This document shows positions 1-8,818 of a stretch of DNA of 55,915 nucleotides, one piece after another (position 1 is the first letter of the stretch; every line of letters begins with the position of its first letter). Made by a program: the position numbers and the translations under genes. Origin of the DNA: a bacterium (GTDB lineage: Bacteria > Zhuqueibacterota > Zhuqueibacteria > Zhuqueibacterales > Zhuqueibacteraceae); the NCBI GenBank assembly GCA_023150945.1, contig JAKLJX010000026.1, positions 37,658 through 93,572 of the forward strand, given 5' to 3'. A model generated the notes under the pieces. It ran no database searches. It was given only the letters and a program-made list of their open reading frames with translations, and had not been told where the DNA came from.

Positions 1-270
1 AACAACGTGATCAAGGACAACAAGTGCAACAACAACACCGCCAGCGGCATCGATTTGATCTATGCCAACAACAATACCGTGAGCGGCAATACGACCAATA
101 ACAACACCGGATCCTTCAGTTGGGGTATTCTGGTGCGCAGCAACTCGAACAACAACACCGTGAAAAAGAACACGGCGTTCGGGAACGTGCCTTGTGACAT
201 CGAGAACCTAGCCGGCAACTCGGGCAACGTGTTTATTAAGAACAGCGCGGGCTGCACCAGCGGGTTCTAG
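1..270 (+). CDS. C-terminal part of a right-handed beta-helix (NosD-like) protein, 5' truncated by window edge
   Basis: The reading frame is open from the first base and ends at the TAG at 268-270, so only the last 89 residues are present. It is built of short Asn-rich repeats (NNNTASG, NNNTVSGN, NNNTVKKN) about 22-24 residues apart, the pattern of right-handed parallel beta-helix proteins such as NosD and pectate-lyase-like surface proteins. The tail (GNVFIKNSAGC) is the usual end of such helices. Export is likely for the family, but the signal peptide would lie outside the window. Substrate and function cannot be told from this fragment. Confidence 0.8.
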   Translation, partial: NNVIKDNKCNNNTASGIDLIYANNNTVSGNTTNNNTGSFSWGILVRSNSNNNTVKKNTAFGNVPCDIENLAGNSGNVFIKNSAGCTSGF

Positions 271-307
271 GCCGCGTCGCATGGGGCATGGCGTTGGTAG
301 AGAACAG

Positions 308-336
308 GTAGAGACGAGTCGGCGACTCGTCTCTAC
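308..336 (+). terminator. Strong hairpin after the beta-helix gene
   Basis: Perfect 13-bp inverted repeat (GTAGAGACGAGTC / GACTCGTCTCTAC) around a GGC loop, 38 bp after the stop codon and followed by 'agatttta'. The position suits a transcription terminator, but the T tract is short. It could equally be a dispersed palindrome. Confidence 0.5.
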
Positions 337-768
337 AGATTTTATGGGCGCGAAGCAAATCGCTGCGCGCCCGTTTGTTGTTTTGGGCACACGCAGCGCC
401 GGCGCTCTTTCAATCCCGGAGGGATGAAATGTGTCTAGCGTGCGTTCATCCGCTTTCGGCAAACTGCGTAAGAGTGAAATACGGATTGATCATAATGCAC
501 TTCCCCAAAACATTTCATGCCTCCAAAGTTCCGAGGGCTTTTGAATCGGCGAGCTATAAACATGGCACTCCGGAGTTTTTACCGCGCAATGCAAGCGCAT
601 GTTCATGAAGTGAATTTCGAAGATTGAGAATCGCGAATCGCGGAGCGCAATTCTCTATTTTCGATTCTCAATCCTCCAGCACACCGCGGGACACCAGCAC
701 GGGTCGAACTGCGCATGGAGTCAGCAAGAAGCTATGCTTCAGCCATTAATCACCAATCGGAGATTGTC
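337..768. other. Gene-free stretch with one inverted repeat
   Basis: I see no convincing gene here. A perfect 12-bp inverted repeat (GATTGAGAATCG at 622-633, CGATTCTCAATC at 662-673) encloses 28 bases and lies about 95 bp upstream of the next gene's start. It may be a terminator, an operator or part of the leader of that gene. Confidence 0.4.
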
Positions 769-1968
769 ATGCAACATGCACCGAAACGCTCTGCGGCTTT
801 GCTCAGCGTGATAACGACTTTCGTCGTTGCGCTTATGTGCTGCGCGCCGGCTTTTGCGCAAATCACCGTCACCAATGCGACTTTCCCGAGCGCCGGCGAT
901 ACGCTGAAAATGGCGGTGAATAACTCCCCTTCCGTCATCAATCTAATTTTCACCCCGCCGGGCGGCCCTCAAACTTGGGACCTCAGTGGCCTGAATGTCG
1001 ATGCCACGCAAAATTTCATTTTTCGCGCGGCAAGCGAAGGTAGCGTGTCCGGACAAGTGTCCGGAGCCGAATTGGTCACACTTCCGCCCACGCCTCATGC
1101 GGAGGAGTATTACAATGTGACCGCCAACCGGTTTGAATTACAAGCCTATTATGGCATTGCGCCGTATGACCTCGTCTCAAATTCGCTCTTCCACTATAAC
1201 CCGCCGCTGACGGAGCGCCAAGCGCCTCTGAATTTTTTCGACATCTACGCCAGCTCGTCCGGGATACTTGAAAGATTTCTGCCTTCCGCATTTAAGCCTG
1301 CACTCGTCGCGGCGCTACCCGCAACGCTTGACTCCTTACGCTATCGCATGGCGATTAGCCAAATCGATGTCGTGGATGCATATGGCAGCATGAGCATACC
1401 CGGCGGCACTTATGATGTGTTGCGGGAGAAGCGTACGCGGTACACGGAAACTCGCTTAGACGGCAAACATCCCATACTCGGTTGGTTGGATATTACCAAT
1501 GACGCGATTCAGGCCGGCTTTCACGGTCTAGGCGTTGATACCACCGTTTTCTTCTATTTCTATAATGACGTGGCGAAAGAACCGATTGCCAGGGTAACTC
1601 TCAACGCCGCACAAAGCGCCGCACAGCAGACGCTGTTTAGGTACAACCCGGCGGTCACGAGCGTGGCGAGCAATGAAAGCAACATTCCCAGCAGCTATGT
1701 TTTACATGGCAATTATCCAAACCCGTTTAATCCCACGACCGTGATCAGTTTTCAGTTACCAGTGTACAGTGAAGTCACGCTGTCTATTTTCAACACAAAC
1801 GGGCAGCTCGTGAAGCAGCTCGTCGCGGGCGAGATGAGCGCGGGTCGTCACAGCTTCACATGGGACGCGACGAACGAGCGCGGCGAGCGCGTGGCGAGCG
1901 GCGTGTATCTGTACGTGATCAAAGCCGGTGAATTCACCGCGCAACGCAAGCTCATCCTCATGAAATGA
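769..1968 (+). CDS. Secreted protein with C-terminal FlgD/T9SS-type sorting domain
   Basis: The start at 769 is chosen because GGAG lies six bases upstream and the product then opens with a clean signal peptide (MQHAPKRS, hydrophobic core, cleavage after AFAQ near residue 30). A start at 715 would only add 18 residues before it. The mature part (399 residues in all) has an unknown beta-rich body. The last ~85 residues (about 315-399) carry YPNPFNPTT, a hydrophobic beta-sandwich, GERVASGVYLY and a basic RKLILMK end. This is the FlgD Ig-like/type IX secretion tail common in Bacteroidota, Calditrichota and KSB1. The protein is therefore probably exported and attached to the cell surface. The function of the body is unknown. 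A perfect stem-loop follows the gene. Confidence 0.85.
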   Translation: MQHAPKRSAALLSVITTFVVALMCCAPAFAQITVTNATFPSAGDTLKMAVNNSPSVINLIFTPPGGPQTWDLSGLNVDATQNFIFRAASEGSVSGQVSGAELVTLPPTPHAEEYYNVTANRFELQAYYGIAPYDLVSNSLFHYNPPLTERQAPLNFFDIYASSSGILERFLPSAFKPALVAALPATLDSLRYRMAISQIDVVDAYGSMSIPGGTYDVLREKRTRYTETRLDGKHPILGWLDITNDAIQAGFHGLGVDTTVFFYFYNDVAKEPIARVTLNAAQSAAQQTLFRYNPAVTSVASNESNIPSSYVLHGNYPNPFNPTTVISFQLPVYSEVTLSIFNTNGQLVKQLVAGEMSAGRHSFTWDATNERGERVASGVYLYVIKAGEFTAQRKLILMK

Positions 1969-1980
1969 TGTTCGAAGATT

Positions 1981-2015
1981 GCTGCGAGGGAATCGTCCCA
2001 CGATTCCCTCGCAGC
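1981..2015 (+). terminator. Perfect 15-bp stem-loop after the sorting-domain gene
   Basis: GCTGCGAGGGAATCG (1981-1995) pairs perfectly with CGATTCCCTCGCAGC (2001-2015) across a five-base loop, 12 bp after the stop codon. There is no T tract, so it may be a factor-dependent terminator or an mRNA-stabilising 3' hairpin. Confidence 0.6.
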
Positions 2016-2142
2016 AAATCTCAACCTTCGCGATTTTGACCACAGGCAATAATGTCCAGCATTATCGCCTTTTTTGTTGCCGTGGTATTTGGCTCAAAGG
2101 GTTTTGGTGTTACGTTTTAAATGGCGCGGGAAGCCGAGCCTA

Positions 2143-2943
2143 ATGCCAAACCGATTCGTATTTCCATTTCTTACGGCCATCAACCGACGCTTTGCTGCCC
2201 TTCTTTTCTTGCTTCTGGCGACGACGTCGCTGCACGCGCAGAACGAAGCCGCGCCACCGCTGCACTTTGACCACATTCAGAGTGAACTCGGCCTTTCGCA
2301 AAACAATATCACGTGCGTGCCACAAGATCACAAGGGGTTTTTGCGGCTCGGCACCTATGCGGGATTGTACCGCTTGCGTGGGCGCGAGGCGAGCATGGCG
2401 GGTGACGCGGAGATCGTATCTTTTCACCAGCCAATGCCCAAGGAAATCGATCAAACGGTGGCTTATAAGATTTTTGAGGATCGTGAAGGTGCTATTTGTG
2501 AAGATCCGTTCGAGCCGGAGAAGCATTTACGGCTCGGTACCGCGGGCGGCGGATTGAATCGCTTTGACCTCGCGACCGGGCAGTTTGCGCATTTCGCCCC
2601 CAAGAACGGCCTGCCCAATATGGCAACTCTACGCGATTCTGAGCGATGGGCAAGGCAACCTATGGACGAGCACCAATCATGGGCGGTCGCGTTGCGATCC
2701 GCGCGCGCGCGTGTTCTAGAATTTCGACGCGCGCGATGGTTTGCAGGACAACGAGTTCAGTGCCGGTGCCTATGTCAAGCGCGCCAAAGGTGAGCTGTTC
2801 TTGGGCGGCATCAACGGTTTCACTGCGTTTTACCCGGAAGCAATACAAGACCATCCGCACGCGCCGCCCGTGGTTTGGACGGACTTTCGTTTGTTCAATC
2901 AGCCGGTTGATCGCAAGTTGCCCGGAGGCTGTACATTTCAAGG
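2143..2943 (+). pseudogene. Remnant of a two-component-regulator-propeller sensor
   Basis: From the ATG at 2143 the frame gives a signal peptide (hydrophobic LLFLLLATTSLHAQ) and then the start of a regulator propeller: 'FDHIQSELGLSQNNITC', 'QDHKGFLRLGTYAGLYRL', and a later 'LRLGTAGGGLNRFD' blade with 'FAHFAPKNGLPN'. Near 2620 the sense is lost. From about 2741 a different frame gives 'GELFLGGINGFTAFYPEAI' and 'PPVVWTDFRLFNQPV', the segment that normally precedes the Y_Y_Y domain after some fourteen blades. Most of the propeller is therefore deleted, the frame is shifted, and the transmembrane and kinase/output parts are gone. An intact relative with a SpoIIE output lies at 17-20 kb. Confidence 0.75.
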
Positions 2944-3620
2944 TAACAGACCGCCAGCCCAACTTCTACAGTTGGGCATTCTGGGGCCGGTTTTGCCGGT
3001 CGGGTGCGGTCAACTCGCTCTTCTGTTTTCACATCCTTTGAAAAATCGCGAAAATCGCCGCGCAGTGAAGACCTGCCTCCCTGATTTCGCCCCTGGCGTG
3101 TGGTCACCAAAGGTGGAAATGCCTCGCGCAGTTCTGTCGCCACCCCGGTTTGGGCGATGAACCACACAAAGTCATCGATGAGATCCGTCAACTCAAACTT
3201 GTTGAGGCGATTCTGCCCACGTGGCAAGGTCAAAAAAACCGGCTGCCGTGCGTGCGTAAACCCGAACCCGCGCCGCAGGTCCTTTTGCAGCGACTGCACC
3301 TGACGCCGCTACATCGACTCACGAAGAATCGAGTATTGTAGTGAAGACTCCAGCCTATTCTTGACACAAACATTGAATTTAGCATATCCAACTGTCGATC
3401 TTGGACGGATGTTGGGCGTGCTCCAATCAGGCTTGCTCCATTTCGTGAAGATCGCCCTCCGCGTTTGCGAAAATTGGCCGGCGGTGATTTCATGAGAATC
3501 AACTTCCGTTGTTGTCGCATTTTTACGGATTAAACAAACAAGCGGATTTGTTGTTATTGTTCGCATGCTTTTTGGCCCTGAGTGGGCTGGATCAATTTTC
3601 AATTGCCAAGCAGAGGCGCC
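2944..3620. other. Degenerate region with scraps of genes on the minus strand
   Basis: No intact gene. On the minus strand, codons from about 3299 down to 3090 read like a real protein start ('MQSLQKDLRRGFGF', 'LPRGQNRLNKFELTDL'), but the frame then runs into the propeller remnant; I do not recognise the family. Also on the minus strand, near 3487-3520, 'QRKLILMK' matches the end of the sorting-domain protein at 769-1968 but has lost its stop. A repeat shared with 53.7 kb lies at 3311-3400. The stretch looks like a graveyard of surface-protein genes. Confidence 0.45.
3311..3400 (-). repeat. Copy 1 of a ~95-bp dispersed repeat (inverted partner at 53.7 kb)
   Basis: Read on the minus strand, this stretch has GACAGTTGGATATGCTAA, then a TTCA-TGT-TGTG block, then GATTCTTCGTGAGTCG, in the same order and spacing as 53728-53822 on the plus strand. 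The two copies are about 70-75% alike by eye. Neither sits inside an intact gene. Confidence 0.6.
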
Positions 3621-4262
3621 ATGAAACTTATTTCCGTCAACGTGTCATCGCCAAAAGAAATTCAATACAAAGGGGAAACCGTGACCACTGGCATCTTCAA
3701 AAAGCCGGTGCCAGGGCGTGTCATGCTGCGCGAGCTGAATCTCGATGGCGATGGCCAGGCGGATTCAACCGTGCATGGCGGCATTCACCAGGCGGTATAT
3801 GTCTATCCGTTCGAGCATTACGATTACTGGAAGCAAAAGCTTGGCCGTGAAGATTTGCCTTACGGCCAGTTCGGCGAGAATTTTACGGTGGTGGGGATGA
3901 CAGAAGATCAAGTCCACATCGGCGACGTTTTCCGTATTGGCAGCGCGAGCGTGCAGATCACGCAGCCGCGCGTGCCGTGCTATAAACTGGCCATCAAAAT
4001 GAATCTGCCCAAATTTCCGAAACTTTTCATGGCGAGCGGCCGCACCGGTTTTTATCTGCGCGTTCTGCAAGAGGGCGAAGTCGGCGCCGGCGATGCGATC
4101 GAGCGCATCGAGGTCGCTCCCGAAAAGATGACCGTGCAAGAAGTTTTTCATCTTGCCTTTGGCGATCACGACGATCGCGAGGCGCTCAACAAGGCGCTGC
4201 GAGTGCGCAGTCTTTCGCCAGGCTGGCACGGCATGTTTGCGGAGCGCTTGGCGGCGAGATAG
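3621..4262 (+). CDS. MOSC domain protein (YiiM-like)
   Basis: 213 residues from the ATG at 3621, which has AGAGG just upstream. The sequence follows the YiiM type of MOSC protein: an N-terminal beta strand (MKLISVNVS), 'DGQADSTVHGGIHQAVYVYPFEHYDYW', 'GQFGENFTVVG', 'GDVFRIGSASVQITQPRVPCYKL', and a C-terminal helical '3-alpha' tail ending 'SPGWHGMFAERL'. Cys120 in 'RVPCYKL' is the conserved residue that carries sulfur or binds molybdenum cofactor in MOSC proteins. YiiM proteins reduce N-hydroxylated compounds with molybdenum cofactor, so a detoxification role is likely but not shown here. The neighbouring sigma gene follows 76 bp later and need not be linked. Confidence 0.9.
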   Translation: MKLISVNVSSPKEIQYKGETVTTGIFKKPVPGRVMLRELNLDGDGQADSTVHGGIHQAVYVYPFEHYDYWKQKLGREDLPYGQFGENFTVVGMTEDQVHIGDVFRIGSASVQITQPRVPCYKLAIKMNLPKFPKLFMASGRTGFYLRVLQEGEVGAGDAIERIEVAPEKMTVQEVFHLAFGDHDDREALNKALRVRSLSPGWHGMFAERLAAR

Positions 4263-4338
4263 CAAAGTGGGATGGACAGCTTCCATTTCAATTTCCATTC
4301 ACGTCAAACCGAAAGTATCGTTTATTTGCAGGGCGAAA

Positions 4339-4953
4339 ATGACCACTCGAAACTCTGAGCGCAACAATGCTGATTGGCTTGCCGCATTAGGCGGTGAAGG
4401 CTCGGCGGTACAGGAAACCTTGCGCGATCTCACCAGCATTCTGCGGCGCAACTTAAGCCGCGCTTTTCGGAATCGCGCCGGAGTCGACGACGCCATCGTG
4501 GAAGATTTTGTTCAGGAGGCTTTAGTGAAGATTACGAATAACCTGAACAGCTTCCGCGGCGACAGCCAATTTACAACCTGGGCGACGGTGATCGCCGTGC
4601 GCACGGCCATGACGATACTGCGCCGCGCGCATTGGAAAAATGTGTCGCTGGATCAGGTGGCGTTGGACAGGTTGGAACATGGCGAGTTGAGGCCGACGCA
4701 GGAACAAGACAGCCAGCGCCAGGAGGCCGTGGAGTTGCTCTATAAGTTGATCGAGAATCTGCTCACCTCGCGCCAGCGCGAGGCCGTGCTGGGTTCATTG
4801 GCCGGCGTTCCGCAAGCTATATTAATGGAGCGGCTTGGCCTCAACCGCAACTCGCTCTACAAGCTGGAACACGACGCGCGCAAGAAACTGAGAGCGGGCC
4901 TCGAACGAAACGGCATCTGCGCCGAAGATGTCAGAGAACTTTTTCACGAGTAG
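4339..4953 (+). CDS. ECF-type RNA polymerase sigma factor
   Basis: 204 residues from the ATG at 4339; an earlier in-frame ATG would add a basic stretch with no family match. Region 2 spans about residues 35-95 ('VEDFVQEALVKITNNLNSFRGDSQFTTWATVIAVRTAMTILRR', with the typical FRG-x-S-x-F-x-TW core). A short linker follows, then region 4 at about 130-190 ('LLTSRQREAVLGSLAGVPQAILMERLGLNRNSLYKLEHDARKKLRAGL'), a helix-turn-helix. The small gene 24 bp downstream has an anti-sigma zinc motif, so the two form a sigma/anti-sigma pair. The signal and regulon are not visible. Confidence 0.88.
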   Translation: MTTRNSERNNADWLAALGGEGSAVQETLRDLTSILRRNLSRAFRNRAGVDDAIVEDFVQEALVKITNNLNSFRGDSQFTTWATVIAVRTAMTILRRAHWKNVSLDQVALDRLEHGELRPTQEQDSQRQEAVELLYKLIENLLTSRQREAVLGSLAGVPQAILMERLGLNRNSLYKLEHDARKKLRAGLERNGICAEDVRELFHE

Positions 4954-4976
4954 TCAGAAGAGAAAGAAGACAGCTT

Positions 4977-5210
4977 ATGAAGCTTACCCGAGAAATACTC
5001 GATCGTCTTGCCCAAAGCCTCGCGGCTACTCATCCGGAAGAGATTGATTGCGACGAATGGCTCTCACGCGTTGGCCGGCTGCTAGAGATCGTGCAACGGA
5101 GAGAACCGGTGCCCGAGGAACTCGCGCCCGTGCTCCATCATATCGAGTTGTGCGCAGAGTGCGACGAAGAGTTCAAATTGCTCCTGGCCGCACTGAACGA
5201 TGCGAAGTAG
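4977..5210 (+). CDS. Small ZAS-type anti-sigma factor
   Basis: 77 residues beginning 24 bp after the sigma gene. It is almost entirely helical and carries His55-x3-Cys59-x2-Cys62 (HIELCAEC), the HX3CX2C zinc motif of ZAS anti-sigma factors, near the C-terminus. There is no transmembrane segment, so it is presumably a soluble anti-sigma that holds the upstream sigma factor. Such zinc sites can respond to thiol oxidation; whether this one does is unknown. AGAAAGAAGACAG supplies the ribosome site. Confidence 0.75.
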   Translation: MKLTREILDRLAQSLAATHPEEIDCDEWLSRVGRLLEIVQRREPVPEELAPVLHHIELCAECDEEFKLLLAALNDAK

Positions 5211-5434
5211 CCGGCGCATTATGCAAGTGTATTGATCGGCAGAACTCCTTCCGGCGGTGCTGAATGAAAATCTCGCTGCTCAGTGCTGCCAGTCTGGTTA
5301 GATTGCAAATTGGCGCTCTGGGTTACGACCTCACGAGGTAAGATATCTGCTCCTCACGTCGTCTATACAGATGACGCAGACAAAGGACGCGAGACCGCGC
5401 CCTCTCATCCCTCAACCAAAAGAAAGGAGCAAAC

Positions 5435-5887
5435 ATGAAACGCGTCATCACATTTTTAGCAGGCTTGATGCTATCCACAAATCTCGCCCTGGCGGGTGAT
5501 CTCGTCAACGCTGATGCCCACAGCAGAATTGCGCTGCAGGGTTACGATCCGGTGGCGTTCCACACGATCGGCCAAGCGGCCAAGGGCAATCCGGGCATTG
5601 TGGCGGAATATCACGGCTACAAATATTTGTTCGCCTCCACGGAGAACAAAGCCACATTCGAGAAACAGCCGGAAAAGTATCTTCCGATCTACGGCGGCTA
5701 TTGCGCATATGGCGTGTCCATTGGCCAGTTATTCCCGGTAGAAATCGATACCTGGGAGATCGTCAATGGCCGTCTCGTCCTGCAATACAACCAGGACATC
5801 AAGCGCGAATTCGCCAAGCATGAAGAGGCTAATTTTCGCAAAGCGGAAGCCAATTGGCCAAAGCTCGTGAAAAGCAACAAGAAGTAA
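5435..5887 (+). CDS. Exported YHS-domain protein
   Basis: 150 residues. The ATG at 5435 has AGAAAGGAG upstream and gives a signal peptide (MKRVITFLAGLMLSTNLALA, cleavage after residue 20). The mature protein is a YHS-family domain: 'ALQGYDPVAFHT' at about 33-44, 'YHGYKYLFASTENKATFEKQPEKYLP' and 'YGGYCAYGVS' at about 86-95, with Cys90. YHS domains of this exported kind are linked to metal binding or heavy-metal proteins, but the ligand is not established. It stands alone, with a strong hairpin after it. Confidence 0.85.
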   Translation: MKRVITFLAGLMLSTNLALAGDLVNADAHSRIALQGYDPVAFHTIGQAAKGNPGIVAEYHGYKYLFASTENKATFEKQPEKYLPIYGGYCAYGVSIGQLFPVEIDTWEIVNGRLVLQYNQDIKREFAKHEEANFRKAEANWPKLVKSNKK

Positions 5888-5902
5888 AGTCGAAGATACC
5901 GC

Positions 5903-5925
5903 GCCCCGTTGCTCCGCAGCGGGGC
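5903..5925 (+). terminator. GC-rich stem-loop after the YHS gene
   Basis: GCCCCGTTGC pairs with GCAGCGGGGC (9 of 10 positions) across a three-base loop, 15 bp after the stop, followed by 'cggtttgttg'. Likely a terminator with a weak T tract. Confidence 0.6.
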
Positions 5926-6038
5926 CGGTTTGTTGAAGGGGAAGGAGAATAAGGGCAGCGAAAATCGGCTGAGCGATTCATGTGCCAAACAATGTGCGCA
6001 AATTGAGATTAGGCGTGCATTTTTTTATTTCAATTAGC

Positions 6039-7041
6039 TAACCGCATTTTCTGTTTGGATGAGTAGGCTATTCTGTCTACACGATCATCATGAAAACCTA
6101 CTCACCAGATCTCCGTCAGCGAATTGTCAATGCGGTTGACAGCGGCATTGGCACCTTTTGTGAAATAGCAAGGTTGTTCGGCGTCCATGGATCATTCATT
6201 TACAAAATGCTGCGGCAACGCCAACAACTAGGCCATATTGCGCCTTTGCCTCATGGTGGCGGTGCTCACCAAAAACTTGATGATAGAACCCTTGACTTCT
6301 TGATTGATCTAGTGGAGCAAGTACCGTATATAACTTTGAACGAGCTTCGCTTGAAATGCCAAAGGCAGGCCAAGATCAAGGTCAGCGTCTCAACCATTTG
6401 GTATGGCTTGGAGAGACGCAAAACAACAGTAAAAAAGTCGCGATCAGCGCAAGAGGCTGATCCGGCAGATGGAGCCGCATTCAGCAAAAAGTAGGAAAAG
6501 ATAGAGGCGCGGCGCACTTGTTTATCGATGAATATGGCACCAAAACGAGGATGAATCGTTCTCATGCGCGATCTGCCAAAGACAAAAGAGCACACATGTC
6601 CGAGGCCTTCGACCCTGCGGTCAGACTGTCAGTGATCAGTGCACTGTCTTTGACAGGCGTTGGTCCCACGCTCACAATCGAAGGCAGCGTTGATGGTCAA
6701 GTTTTTGAAGATTATGTCGAACATTTCCTTTCTCGCGAATTGACGCGCGATGACATTGTGATGATGGACAACATCAGGTTTCATTATAACCAAAGGATTC
6801 TCGCCAAGCTTCGCGATCTCGGAGCTCGTGTTGAATATTTGCCAGCCTATAGCCCGGATCCTAACCCCTTGGAGGAATGTATTTCAAAGATCAAGGCTAT
6901 ACTGCGGAAGAAACGCTCAACGACAAGAAAGAAACTTGAGACTGCTCTTAAGCAAGCCATCAATGAAGTGACGAAGAGTGACATTGCCGGTTGGTCCAGG
7001 TAGTGCAGATATCCCTCTTCATTCAATTAGAAAATGCCGTA
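6039..7041 (+). mobile_element. IS630-family insertion sequence, apparently complete
   Basis: About 1.0 kb bounded by TA dinucleotides (6039-6040 and 7040-7041), the target duplication used by IS630/Tc1 elements. Inside these are imperfect terminal inverted repeats of about 38 bp: the left end reads GCATTTTCTGTTTGGATGAG and the right end, on the other strand, GCATTTTCTAATTGAATGAA, with further matches beyond. One transposase split by a frameshift fills the space. Ends and both reading frames are intact, so the element may still be mobile. Confidence 0.82.
6090..7003 (+). CDS. IS630-family transposase, two frames joined by a probable -1 frameshift
   Basis: The first frame (6090-6494) encodes an N-terminal helix-turn-helix ('YSPDLRQRIVNAVDSG', 'CEIARLFGVHGSFIYKMLRQ') and a linker. 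The second (usable from about 6488 to 7003) encodes the catalytic core: 'LFIDEYGTKTRM' (first Asp), 'IVMMDNIRFH' (second Asp) and 'LPAYSPDPNPLEECISKIK' (Glu). The first frame ends C-AAA-AAG-TAG. Slipping back one base on this A5G run leads straight into 'GKDRGAAHLFIDEYG', so -1 programmed frameshifting is likely, as in other IS630 members. The joined product is about 304 residues, the normal length. Confidence 0.85.
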
Positions 7042-7170
7042 AATCAATGATTGGTATTCCACAGGGCTCGCTCGGTGAAAGCCTTGCGTGAGTCTGAGAA
7101 TCTTTCAAAGATTCGGGCGGTCGCGTTTCACCCGAAGAGATGATCAAATGATTCCAATAACCCCAAATGA

Positions 7171-8269
7171 TCAAGATTGTCCGGAGCGCACGGCACGGAC
7201 GTAGTTGGGGTCGTGCACGCCGCCGTGGGTGCAGGCGCCACCGTAGAAATAAACAACCCACGCCCCGCCCGACGCCTCTTTGTCCGCGGTCCAGATCCAA
7301 TGTTGGTTCTTGTCAAACACCGGATCGATATAAAGATCACGATTCCTTTTCTCAGGCTCCATCAAAGACATCGCCTCCTCGAGCGTCGGCAAGCGCCAGT
7401 CATTATAGCCCGCAAACCTCTCGCGATTGAGTTGTTCGAGGTATTTCAACGCGTTTGCGAAGGTCATTAACTCTTCCGATCCACCTCGCTGCCAAGTGAG
7501 ACCGGTAGCGTGATCAATCACCAGCTTTGCGCCATTCCGCTCGACGCTTTCATACTGATGCCGTAAGCCGCGGCCATGCTTGTTTATGTAGTAGTCAAAG
7601 AATCCCTTTTCCTTGAGCATGGCCGGCACTGCATCTGGGGAAAGATTCTCCACTGGTTTGAAACGCAGGCTTGTGACTTTCTGATTCGGCCGCAGAGACT
7701 TTGATGGTTGCGGGGGCGAGGGTTCTTGTGGTAACGGCTTCTGGTCGGCAGTTTTGGCTTTGGCCAGCTTGGGTTGGGCTTGCGGCGGTGGAGCAGTTTC
7801 TTGATTTGCAGTCAGCGGACCGTGCGGCACGGCGGCGACTGTTTCCTTTGCCGCGGTCTCAACCAAGGGTTGGGCATCCAATCCCAAAGCGCCCAGCAAA
7901 GCTGTTGTTGCTTTTGCAGCATCACGCAAATTGATATAAAAGCCTTGCTGGCCAAAATGCCCGGCAGTTTGGTGCCGTCCAGCAGGCAGGGAATGATCTT
8001 CTTCTTGAGCGAAATCGCGTTTTCCCATTCCAGCGCCACCCATTCCGATTCGCTCGCGGCCTGGTACCAAATCAAGAGCAGCGCGTCACACCGCTCGAGC
8101 GCATCACTGATGCGCCTGGGCAGGCTGTCGCCGCCGCGAATGCCGGCATGATCGACCCAAACCGCGGCGCCGGCCCGGCGCAAGGCTTCCTCCAACTCGA
8201 GCACCAGGGGCTTGTCCGTCCAGGAATGGCTGATAAAACCTTGGGTGGGTGAATGTCGGAAGCAGCCAC
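7171..8269 (-). pseudogene. TIR domain-DUF1566 protein interrupted by two one-base losses
   Basis: Reading from a GTG at 8269 gives 'AASDIHPPKV'; one extra T in the T4 run (complement of 8235-8238) continues as 'FISHSWTDKPLVLELEEALRRAG', a TIR domain with 'WVDHAGIRGGDSLPRRISDAL' and 'SEWVALEWENA'. At the T4 run complementary to 7938-7941 one more T joins 'GILASKAF' to 'YINLRDAAKATTALL', then a Pro/Gln-rich linker, and a C-terminal DUF1566 domain ('DHATGLTWQRGGSEELMTFANALKYLEQLN', 'GYNDWRLPTLEEAMSLME', 'WTADKE', 'YVRAVRSG'). TIR domains are often NAD-cleaving or signalling modules in bacterial defence; DUF1566 is a lectin/FGE-like fold of unknown role. Either the gene is dead, the homopolymers are misread, or both sites frameshift. 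Confidence 0.75.
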
Positions 8270-8718
8270 GGTGAAATCCCGAAACTGAAAGCCCTTGCAA
8301 GCCCAAGGCGCGCTCTGGGAAAGCGCACAAAAACCTGCAGGGCGGAACAGCCGAAAGCGGAATGTTTTCCCAAATGTGCCTTGTGCCGGCGAAGATACAA
8401 ACTGCCGCGGTGGAGTTCAAATGCTTTTTCCAGCCGCGACCGCGGCCGTGTTATCCGTCAAGCTAAACCAGGAAGGAGATGATCGAGCTGGCGGGCCGTC
8501 CCAACACACCACCGCCCGGGCGGTTCGGCATGCGCAAGAACGAGTTTCATTTGCCTTGGGCACGCTTCTAAGCCAAGCGCCCGGGCGGTTTCTTCATTTC
8601 TGGACTGACACTCTGGCACATCTACCTCGGCCTGATATATCTCCCTCCGCTACGGCGCATTTCAATCCTGAATAAGACTCTATAAAAACTAACCTTAAAC
8701 AAGACACATTATATTTTC

Positions 8719-8765
8719 GAAAAGGCAAGTTTTCTCTTGAATGGTGAATTAAAGATCACTATAAT
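8719..8765 (+). promoter_or_regulatory. Sigma-70 promoter of the mutagenesis island with adjoining palindrome
   Basis: TTGAAT (8737-8742) and a perfect TATAAT (8760-8765) are separated by exactly 17 bp and lie 54 bp upstream of the first small gene. Just upstream of the -35 is an inverted repeat GAAAA-N6-TTTTC (8719-8734), a plausible repressor operator. It is not a classical LexA box of the CTG-N10-CAG or GAAC-N4-GTTC type. The function of the palindrome is inferred from position only. Confidence 0.6.
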
Positions 8766-8818
8766 TGATAAAAATGGTGTCTCTAAAATCACCTTCAAAT
8801 GCTCAAGGAGACGCGATT

